Part shown: positions 55,242 to 62,476 of the stretch, one piece after another | Position numbering within the stretch: the first letter of the stretch is position 1 | Layout: every line of letters starts with the position of its first letter | NCBI GenBank assembly: GCA_004144345.1 | Contig: SEEL01000016.1 | Span: forward strand, 1-64,000 | DNA from: Hyphomicrobiales bacterium | GTDB lineage: Bacteria; Pseudomonadota; Alphaproteobacteria; Rhizobiales; Devosiaceae | Direction: 5' to 3' | DNA: 64,000 nt | Translations under genes and position numbers: made by a program | The notes under the pieces: generated by a model | The model's database searches: none | The model's input: only the letters and a program-made list of their open reading frames with translations | What the model was told of the DNA's origin: nothing

Positions 55242-56048
55242 ATGCCCTCATACATCTGCACCACTTGCGGCGTTGGCTATGCCGAGACCGACGCGCCGCG
55301 GGAAACCTGCCTGATCTGCGCCGATGACCGGCAATATGTGAATGCCAGGGGCCAGGGCTGGACGACGCTCGACGAGCTACGCGAGGACCATGTCAACGAG
55401 ATGCATGAGGTCGAGCCGGGGCTGATCGGCATCGGCACCAAGCCGCAGGTGGCGATCGGCCAGCGCGGGCTGTGGATCGCCCGGCCGGAGGGCGGCGTGC
55501 TGTGGGATTGCACGCCTGTGATCACCGATGCCGCGCTGACCGCGATTGCCGCCAAGGGCGGCATCAAGGCGATCGGCATTTCGCACCCGCATTTCTATTC
55601 GACCATGGTGGACTGGAGCCGCGCGCTGGGCGGTGTGCCGATCTACCTTCATGAGGACAACCGGGACTGGGTGATGCGGCCCGATCCGGCAGTGGAATTC
55701 TGGAGCGGCGAGAGCAAGCAGATCGCCGAGGGCGTGACGCTGGCGCGGGTGGGTGGGCATTTCCCCGGTTCGACCGTGCTGCACTGGTCCGAAGGCGCCG
55801 AGGGACGCGGCGTACTGATGACCGGCGACAGCATCATGGTGGTGCCGGACACGCGCTGGGTGAGCTTCATGTACTCGTTCCCGAACCTCATCCCGCTGAA
55901 TGCGCGCGGCGTGGAGCGGATCGTCAAAGCCGTGAAACCCTATGCCTATGACCGGATCTATTCGGGCTGGTGGGACCGGGTGCTCGACACCGACGCCAAG
56001 GCGGCGGTGCAGCGCTCGGCCGACCGCTACATCGCGGCGATCCGCTAG
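55242..56048 (+). CDS. MBL-fold metallo-hydrolase with N-terminal zinc ribbon
   Basis: 268 residues. An N-terminal CTTCGVGYAETDAPRETCLIC pair of CxxC motifs (6-9 and 23-26) looks like a rubredoxin or zinc ribbon. The metallo-beta-lactamase part has SHPHFYSTMVDWS where HxHxDH is usual, so the metal site is altered (the Asp/second His pattern is not canonical), then HFPGSTVLHW and GDSIMVVPD. Redox or hydrolase activity is uncertain. Confidence 0.82.
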   Translation: MPSYICTTCGVGYAETDAPRETCLICADDRQYVNARGQGWTTLDELREDHVNEMHEVEPGLIGIGTKPQVAIGQRGLWIARPEGGVLWDCTPVITDAALTAIAAKGGIKAIGISHPHFYSTMVDWSRALGGVPIYLHEDNRDWVMRPDPAVEFWSGESKQIAEGVTLARVGGHFPGSTVLHWSEGAEGRGVLMTGDSIMVVPDTRWVSFMYSFPNLIPLNARGVERIVKAVKPYAYDRIYSGWWDRVLDTDAKAAVQRSADRYIAAIR

Positions 56049-56053
56049 TCTCA

Positions 56054-56124
56054 AAGATATATCTTACGATCTATCTTGAACTCCTGCGGCGGAGGCGTAC
56101 CTTTTGAGTATCGTAAGATATATC
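56054..56124. promoter_or_regulatory. paired PadR operator
   Basis: GATATATCTTACGAT at 56056-56070 recurs as its exact inverted copy at 56110-56124 (15 of 15), centres 54 bases apart. The left copy overlaps a perfect AAGATATATCTT palindrome (56054-56065). The right copy ends 12 bases before the padR start codon, as expected for autorepression. Confidence 0.75.
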
Positions 56125-56135
56125 GGAGATACGAA

Positions 56136-56846
56136 ATGCATCATCGAGAGGACGACCGTTTCGACCGCCACCAGCAGCGCATGTGGCAAAAATTCGAGGC
56201 CATGGGCCGGCGTGGTTTTGGCGGCTGGGGCGGCCCGCGTGGCGGCTTCGGCGGCGATTGGGGCGGCTTTGGCGACAGTTTCCGCATCGGCCGCATGCTC
56301 GCCTCGGGCGATCTGCGCCTGATCGCGCTCTATTTCATCGAGCAGCAGCCGCGCCACGGCTACGATCTGATCAAAGCTATCGAGGAAAAGACCGGCGGTA
56401 TCTATGTACCGAGCCCGGGCGTGGTCTATCCGGCGCTGACCTTCCTCGAGGAGGCCGGCTACGTGACCTCCACCGCCGAGGGCAACAAGCGGCTCTACAC
56501 CATCACCGATGAGGGCAAGGCGCATCTGAGCGACAATCGCGAGGCTGTCGAAGGCATGCTGGCCCATTTCGGCCGCATCGGCGAGCAGTTCCAGCGCGCC
56601 CGCAGCCAGTGGGAAGAAGCCGGCCGGCATTTCCGCGAAGCGCCCCCGCGCCCCGACCGCGACATGGACGATGTCGAGCCAGAAGTGAACGAGGCCCGCA
56701 AGGAGCTGAAGCAGGCGATCAAGGAAGCGGCCAAGGACCGCGACCCGGCGAACCAGCAGCGGCTGGCAACGATCCTCCGCCGCGCCGCCGCCGAGATCCG
56801 CGAGGACCGCCGCAGCCAGCGTGTCGATATCGAGATCGACCTCTAG
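56136..56846 (+). CDS. PadR family transcriptional regulator
   Basis: 236 residues. The winged-helix domain (about 63-130) has LRLIALYFIEQQPRHGYDLIKAIEEKTGGIYVPSPGVVYPALTFLEEAGYVTSTAEGNKRLYTITDEGKAHL. Before it lies a Gly/Trp/Arg-rich segment (MGRRGFGGWGGPRGGFGGDWGGFGDSF), and after it a coiled C-terminal region for dimerisation. ATG 56136 follows GGAG. It should bind the inverted repeats just upstream. Confidence 0.93.
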   Translation: MHHREDDRFDRHQQRMWQKFEAMGRRGFGGWGGPRGGFGGDWGGFGDSFRIGRMLASGDLRLIALYFIEQQPRHGYDLIKAIEEKTGGIYVPSPGVVYPALTFLEEAGYVTSTAEGNKRLYTITDEGKAHLSDNREAVEGMLAHFGRIGEQFQRARSQWEEAGRHFREAPPRPDRDMDDVEPEVNEARKELKQAIKEAAKDRDPANQQRLATILRRAAAEIREDRRSQRVDIEIDL

Positions 56847-56938
56847 CTGAGACGCAAGGCCGCGCCGTACCGCCAAGCCGGGCTGCCGACTCCCTCTGAC
56901 GCGCAAATCGGCCTAGGTTTGCGCCAAGGAGACTCGAC

Positions 56939-59839
56939 TTGAACGACATGGCGCCTATCGGTTTCGACCGCAAAGCCGCCGCTGCGGGTATTGCCGCGCG
57001 GCTCAAGGACATCATCGCCCCCGGCCGCGTGATGACCGACCCGCTGATGACCTTTGCCTATTCCGGCGACGCCAGCCAGTACCGGCTGGTGCCGGCGGCG
57101 GTGGTGATCGTCAATTCCGAGGACGAGGTGCGCGCGGTGATCGCCGCCGCCCGGGCCGAGAAACTGCCCCTGACCTTCCGCGCCGCCGGCACCTCGCTGA
57201 GCGGCCAGGCCATCACCGAAGGCGTGCTGGCCGTACTGGGCGACGGCTTCAAGCAGATGCAGGTGCTCGACAATGGCGACCGCATCCTGCTCGGCCCTGC
57301 CATCATCGTCGCGCAGGCCAACCGCGCGCTGAAGCAATTCGACCGCAAGCTCGGGCCGGATCCCGCGAGCCAGGCCACCTGCAAGATCGGCGGCGTGGTG
57401 AACAACAATTCGTCCGGCATGTGCTGCGGCGTCGCCTACAACACCTACCACACGCTGCAGCGCATGCGCCTGATGCTGCTCGATGGAACGGTGCTCGACT
57501 CGGGTGATCCGGCCTCGGTGGCCGCGTTCCGCACGAGCCACGCCGACCTCCTCGAAGCGCTGCACCAGCTGCACCACGAGGTCACCGCCAACCCAGAGCT
57601 CGTGGCGCTGATCCGCCACAAATACCGGATCAAGAACACCGTCGGCTATTCGATCAACGCGCTGGTCGATTTCCACGACCCCATCGACATTCTCGTCCAT
57701 CTGGTGATCGGCTCGGAAGGCACGCTCGGCTTCGTCTCCGAGGTGACCTACAACACCATCCCCGAATATCCGCACAAGGTGACGGGGCTGATCCCCTTCC
57801 CCGATCCGCACAGCGCCGGCCGCGCCATCACGCGCCTCGCCAATGGCGGTGTGCAATCGACCACCGGCGTCACCGCCGCCGAATTCATCGAGCGCCGCGC
57901 CGTCAGCACGGTCGAGCATCTGCCGGTGATGCAGCCCTATGTGAAATTCCTCGGCGAGAACTCGCCCGTGGTGCTGATCGACGTCTCCGCCCCGACGCCC
58001 GAAGAGCTGGCGGTCGAGACGGAGAAGGCAATGACGGTGCTGCGCGAAGAAGGCGCCACCGATCTCGACTTCCAGCCCGCCGACGAAGCCCGCGGCCATG
58101 CCCTGTGGGATATGCGCAAGGGCTTCTTCGCCTCGGGCGGCGCCTCGCGCGAACCCGGCACCACGATGATGACCGAGGACGTGGCGGCGCCGATCGACCG
58201 GCTCGCCGATTTCGTCATCGATATGCGCAAGCTCCTCGACGATCACGGCTATGAGGACGCGATCATTTTCGGCCACGCGCTGGCCGGCAATGTGCATTTC
58301 CAGATGGCCGACAATTTCGGCAAGCCGGGCGCCGCGGAAAAATTCGACGTCTTCTCGCGCGATCTCAGCGAGCTGGTGTCGGTGCGCTATGGCGGCAGCC
58401 TCAAGGCCGAGCATGGCACGGGCCGCGCCATCGCCCCCTTCGTCGAACGCGAATGGGGCAGCACCGCCTATGCCATCATGCAGCGCATCAAGCCGCTGTT
58501 CGATCCCGAAGGGCTGCTCAATCCCGGCGTGCTGATCACGCCCAATGAGAAGGTGCATATCGAGAATCTGAAGCTGATGCCGCTGGCCGACCCGATCGTC
58601 GACCTCTGCATCGAATGCGGCTTCTGCGAACCGGCCTGCCCGAGCCATCAGCTGACCATGAGCCCGCGCCAGCGCATCGTGGCGACGCGCGAAATGGCCC
58701 GCCTGCGTGAGACCGGTGAGGACGACAGCCGCCTTGCGGCGATGGACGATGCCTTCGGCTATGCCGGGCTCTACACCTGCGCCGCAGGCAATGTGTGCGC
58801 CGGTCGCTGCCCCGTCGGCATCGAGACCGGCACCATGGTGCTTGGCGCCCGGGCGCGGCGGCAGAGCGAGAGTTCGCGCCGCATCGCCAGCAGCGTCGGC
58901 CGCCAGACCCGCGCCGTGGAAACGGGGCTCAGGCTCGGCATCGGCGCGCAGGCGCTGAGCCGCACCATCATCGGCAATGGCGCGACCGACGCAATCGCCG
59001 GCGTCGTGCGAAAAATTGCGCCGATCCCCCGTGTCAGCCGCACGCTGCGGCCAGGGCCGGGTGCCCCCGCCGCGCGGCAAGGGCTGCCGCGGCGCGATAA
59101 CCCGAAGGAAGCGGGCTTCCCCGTGCCCATCGCGACGCAGCCGGACAATCGCATCGTCTATTTCCCGGCCTGCCCGACGCGCATGTTCGGCGCTAATCCG
59201 ACGCCCTATGATCTGAAGCCTGCAACCGAAGCGATGCTCGCCTTGCTCGAACGCGCCGGTTTTGACGTCATCGTGCCCGGCGATCTCGATGGCCAGTGCT
59301 GCGGCCAGCCCTTCCTGTCGAAGGGCTTCCCCGAGCAATCGGCCGAAGTCGGCGGTCGCCTGGTGGAAAAGCTCGCGCCGCTCGGTGCGCGCGTTGTTAC
59401 CGACGCCTCGACCTGCGCCAAGCATCTCAAGGAGCATCACGGCGAGGTGGCAACGGCCGACAGTGCCGAGTTCCTGCTGGCCGAAGTGCTGCCCAAGCTC
59501 GCGGTGCTGCGGCGCCTGCCCTCGATCGCGGTGCACCAGAACTGCTCGGCCCAGCGCATGAAGGAACAGGCGGCGATCCTGGCGGTCGCCGGCGCCTGCG
59601 CCGAACAGCTCGCGCCGCTCGAGACGGTAAGCTGCTGCGGCTTTGCTGGCGACAAGGGCCTGTTCGCGCCCGAACTCAACGAATGGGCGACCCGTTTCGT
59701 AAAGAACGATATTCCAGCCGACTGCAAGTTGGGCGTTTCGACCGTCTCGACCTGCGCCACGGGCCTCAGCGAGCGGGCGGGTGTGCCCTTCGTGTCGCTG
59801 GCAAGTGTGCTGGAATACGTTACAAGGCCGGATGCTTGA
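56939..59839 (+). CDS. FAD-linked oxidase / Fe-S D-2-hydroxyacid dehydrogenase (YdiJ-like)
   Basis: 966-residue fusion. An N-terminal PCMH-type FAD domain (about 25-240: PLTFRAAGTSLSGQAITEG, NNSSGMCCGV) and FAD-oxidase C domain (to about 530) are followed by two ferredoxin-type clusters (CIECGFCEPACP; CAAGNVCAGRCP) and two CCG domains (DGQCCGQPF; VSCCGFAGD). This is the layout of YdiJ/Dld-II D-lactate or D-2-hydroxyglutarate dehydrogenases feeding electrons to quinone. TTG 56939, seven bases after AAGGAG, is the start. Its end overlaps the next gene by eight bases. Confidence 0.93.
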   Translation: MNDMAPIGFDRKAAAAGIAARLKDIIAPGRVMTDPLMTFAYSGDASQYRLVPAAVVIVNSEDEVRAVIAAARAEKLPLTFRAAGTSLSGQAITEGVLAVLGDGFKQMQVLDNGDRILLGPAIIVAQANRALKQFDRKLGPDPASQATCKIGGVVNNNSSGMCCGVAYNTYHTLQRMRLMLLDGTVLDSGDPASVAAFRTSHADLLEALHQLHHEVTANPELVALIRHKYRIKNTVGYSINALVDFHDPIDILVHLVIGSEGTLGFVSEVTYNTIPEYPHKVTGLIPFPDPHSAGRAITRLANGGVQSTTGVTAAEFIERRAVSTVEHLPVMQPYVKFLGENSPVVLIDVSAPTPEELAVETEKAMTVLREEGATDLDFQPADEARGHALWDMRKGFFASGGASREPGTTMMTEDVAAPIDRLADFVIDMRKLLDDHGYEDAIIFGHALAGNVHFQMADNFGKPGAAEKFDVFSRDLSELVSVRYGGSLKAEHGTGRAIAPFVEREWGSTAYAIMQRIKPLFDPEGLLNPGVLITPNEKVHIENLKLMPLADPIVDLCIECGFCEPACPSHQLTMSPRQRIVATREMARLRETGEDDSRLAAMDDAFGYAGLYTCAAGNVCAGRCPVGIETGTMVLGARARRQSESSRRIASSVGRQTRAVETGLRLGIGAQALSRTIIGNGATDAIAGVVRKIAPIPRVSRTLRPGPGAPAARQGLPRRDNPKEAGFPVPIATQPDNRIVYFPACPTRMFGANPTPYDLKPATEAMLALLERAGFDVIVPGDLDGQCCGQPFLSKGFPEQSAEVGGRLVEKLAPLGARVVTDASTCAKHLKEHHGEVATADSAEFLLAEVLPKLAVLRRLPSIAVHQNCSAQRMKEQAAILAVAGACAEQLAPLETVSCCGFAGDKGLFAPELNEWATRFVKNDIPADCKLGVSTVSTCATGLSERAGVPFVSLASVLEYVTRPDA

Positions 59840-60881
59840 CCAGCCCGAAGACCGCGCCGACCCCTTCTGCCGCTATTACAGCGCGTGCGGCGGCTGTTCG
59901 CTGCAGCATCTGGGGCCGGCGTCCTACACCGCGCTGAAGCGGGGCCTGATCGATGAAGCGCTGCTCGGGGCCAGAGTTGGCGCGACGCCGGAGCCGATGA
60001 TATCGGCGCATGGCGACGGCCGCCGCCGCGCCACGCTCCATGCCCGCGGCAAGGAAGTGGGCTACATGGCGGCCCGCAGCCATGACCTCGTTGATATCGC
60101 CGCCTGCCCGATCCTCGTGCCGCAATTGGCCGAGCGGGCGCCGGCCCTCAGCCGCACGATCGCCGCGACCATCGGCGATTGCGACATTGCCTTCACGGCC
60201 ACCGAAACCGGGCTCGATGTGTCGATCCGGACCGACAAGAAGCTGAAGCCCCAGCGGCTGACGCTGCTCGCCCAGCACGCGAACCTGGCGCGCCTGTCGC
60301 TGAACGGCGAAACCGTGCTCATGGCCCGGCCGCCCGCCGTGCGCATGGGCAAATCCATGGTCGAACTGCCGCTCGGCAGCTTCCTCCAGGCGACGGCGAT
60401 GGCCGAGGACGTGCTTGGCGCGCTGGTGCTGGACGGCATCGGCAAGGCGAAAGCGGTCGCGGACCTCTTCTGCGGCATGGGGCCGTTCACCCTGCGCATG
60501 GCCGAGCAGGCGAAAGTCTACGCCGCCGACGCCGACAAGCCGGGCATTGCCGCGCTGCAGCATGCCGTACGGTTCACGCGCGGGCTGAAGCCCGTGACGG
60601 CAAAGGCCCGCGATCTGTTCCGCGAACCGCTGGTACCGGTGGAGCTGAAGGATTTCGACGCCGTGGTGTTCGACCCGCCGCGCGCCGGGGCCGAGGCGCA
60701 GGCGCGCGAACTGGCCAAATCGAAGGTGCCGGTGGTCGTGGCCGTTTCCTGCGAGCCACGCACCTTTGCGCGCGACGCCGCTATTCTCATTGCCGGCGGC
60801 TACGGGCTGGAGAAGCTGACGCCCGTCGATCAGTTCGCCTGGTCGCGTCATGTGGAACTGGTTGGCGTGTTCCGGCGCTAG
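59832..60881 (+). CDS. RumA/TrmA-type RNA m5U methyltransferase
   Basis: 349 residues. Fe-S cysteines C13, C19, C22 and C92 (FCRYYSACGGCS; IAACPIL) match the RumA/RlmD layout. The SAM site is VADLFCGMGPFTLRMAE, catalysis is by DPPRAGAEAQ and the nucleophile in VAVSCEPRTFARD. The target is probably U747 or U1939 of 23S rRNA, or U54 of tRNA; the sequence does not decide. It starts with ATG 59832 inside the end of the preceding gene. Confidence 0.92.
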   Translation: MLDQPEDRADPFCRYYSACGGCSLQHLGPASYTALKRGLIDEALLGARVGATPEPMISAHGDGRRRATLHARGKEVGYMAARSHDLVDIAACPILVPQLAERAPALSRTIAATIGDCDIAFTATETGLDVSIRTDKKLKPQRLTLLAQHANLARLSLNGETVLMARPPAVRMGKSMVELPLGSFLQATAMAEDVLGALVLDGIGKAKAVADLFCGMGPFTLRMAEQAKVYAADADKPGIAALQHAVRFTRGLKPVTAKARDLFREPLVPVELKDFDAVVFDPPRAGAEAQARELAKSKVPVVVAVSCEPRTFARDAAILIAGGYGLEKLTPVDQFAWSRHVELVGVFRR

Positions 60882-60898
60882 GTGAACATGGCTTTTGT

Positions 60899-61026
60899 GG
60901 CACCACCCTCATCCGGCTTCGCCACCTTCTCCCATCAAGGGAGAAGGCAATTGAGCCGAGAGCGTTGTGGGGTGACCTTCTCCCTTGATGGGAGAAGGTG
61001 CCCAAAGGGCGGATGAGGGTGGTGCC
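60899..61026. repeat. 128-base nested palindromic intergenic element
   Basis: Outer arms of 17 bp (GGCACCACCCTCATCCG at 60899-60915 and its complement at 61010-61026) enclose perfect 25-bp inner arms at 60923-60947 and 60976-61000. The inner arms hold TTCTCCC/GGGAGAA motifs known from rhizobial intergenic repeats. It fills the gap before selO and ends two bases before that start codon. Confidence 0.85.
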
Positions 61027-61027
61027 G

Positions 61028-62476
61028 ATGCCCATCAAGCCATCCACCTCGCACGCTACACTCGGCAGTGAATTCTTCGATCCGGTAGAAGCGGCCCACT
61101 TCCCTGAGCTGACGCTGCGCTATCGCAACCAGCGTGCGGCCGCCAGCGTCGGGCTCGACGAACTGAGCGACGAGCAATGGCTGGCCCATTTCGGCCGCTT
61201 CGAGCCGATCGCGGGCAGCTTCGAGCAGCCGCTGGCGCTGCGCTATCATGGCCACCAGTTCCGGACCTACAATCCCGACCTCGGCGATGGCCGCGGCTTC
61301 CTGTTCGCGCAATTGCATGACGAACAGGGACGCCTGCTTGACCTCGGCACCAAGGGCTCGGGCCGCACGCCCTGGTCGCGCATGGGCGATGGGCGGCTGA
61401 CGCTGAAGGGCGGCGTGCGCGAGGTGCTGGCGACATCGATGCTGGAAGCGCTCGGTGTCGATACCAGCAAGTCGCTGAGCCTGATCGAAACCGGCGAAGA
61501 GCTGGAGCGGCATGACGAGCCGTCGCCGACGCGGGCCGGCGTGCTGGTGCGGCTGAGCCATAGCCATATCCGCATCGGCACCTTCCAGCGGCTGAGCTAC
61601 CTCCGCGACAAGGACAGCCTCGGGCGCCTGCTCGATTATTCGCTGAACACCTATTTCGGCACCGATGGCGGCAACCGGCCGGCCGAAACGCTGCTGGCGC
61701 AGACCGCCCAGTTGGTCGCCAGGACCGGTGCCAACATCATCGCGGCCGGCTTCGTCCATGGCGTGCTGAACTCGGACAACATCAATATCACTGGCGAGAG
61801 CTTCGACTACGGTCCATGGCGCTTCACGCCGACCTACGACCCGGCCTTCACCGCCGCCTATTTCGACTCGACCGGCCTCTACGCTTTCGGCCGTCAGCCC
61901 GATGCACTGGCGTGGAATTTGACGCGGCTCGCCGAATGCCTGCTGCCGCTGGGCGAGCATGAGGCGCTCGAAGCCGCGCTCAACAGCTTCTGGCCCGCCT
62001 TCCAGCGCAGCATGTGGCAAGCCGCTTTGCGGCGGCTGGGCCTCATGTCGCGCGGCGATCAGGCGGATGCCGAACTGGTGGTGGCGATCTTTGCGTTCCT
62101 GCACGAAAGCCAGATCGGCTACGAGCAGTTCTGGTTCGACTGGCGCGGTGGCAGACTGAGCGCGGATCGCGCGCTGCGCGGCCCTGTGGCGCCGGCCTAT
62201 GCCGGGGAAGCCTTTGCCCCGCTGCGCGGGATGCTCGACGCCTATGACGCAGCGCCGTCGGTCAATCTCGACCATCCCTATTTTTCGCGCGCGGTCCCGC
62301 GCACCATGCTGATCGACGAGATGGAGGCGCTATGGGCGCCGATCGCGGAGAACGACGACTGGCGTGCGTTCCATAGCGTGCTGGGCGAGATCGACGAGAT
62401 GCGCGAGGCCTATGGCAGCGACGTCAGCGGTGCTTCGACCGCGAAATCCTCGGCCCGGCCCGGCGCCAGTTCGTAG
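61028..62476 (+). CDS. selO: protein adenylyltransferase SelO family (YdiU)
   Basis: 482-residue atypical kinase-fold AMP-transferase. RYHGHQFRTYNPDLGDGRGFLFAQL, LDLGTKGSGRTPWSRMGDGRLTLKGGVREVLATSMLEALGV (K and E of the nucleotide site), GFVHGVLNSDNINITGESFDYGPW (DN and D metal residues) are intact. The C-terminal third diverges from the E. coli form and lacks its NP..VLRNWLAQ block. ATG 61028 uses GAGGG within the repeat as ribosome site. Its last 67 bases overlap the opposing cyclase gene. Confidence 0.93.
   Translation: MPIKPSTSHATLGSEFFDPVEAAHFPELTLRYRNQRAAASVGLDELSDEQWLAHFGRFEPIAGSFEQPLALRYHGHQFRTYNPDLGDGRGFLFAQLHDEQGRLLDLGTKGSGRTPWSRMGDGRLTLKGGVREVLATSMLEALGVDTSKSLSLIETGEELERHDEPSPTRAGVLVRLSHSHIRIGTFQRLSYLRDKDSLGRLLDYSLNTYFGTDGGNRPAETLLAQTAQLVARTGANIIAAGFVHGVLNSDNINITGESFDYGPWRFTPTYDPAFTAAYFDSTGLYAFGRQPDALAWNLTRLAECLLPLGEHEALEAALNSFWPAFQRSMWQAALRRLGLMSRGDQADAELVVAIFAFLHESQIGYEQFWFDWRGGRLSADRALRGPVAPAYAGEAFAPLRGMLDAYDAAPSVNLDHPYFSRAVPRTMLIDEMEALWAPIAENDDWRAFHSVLGEIDEMREAYGSDVSGASTAKSSARPGASS

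Noticed and set aside
56843-59536. Open frame of nearly 900 codons antisense to the FAD/Fe-S dehydrogenase
   Set aside because: The His/Arg/Gly-rich translation has no recognisable motif, while the plus strand encodes a full domain set.
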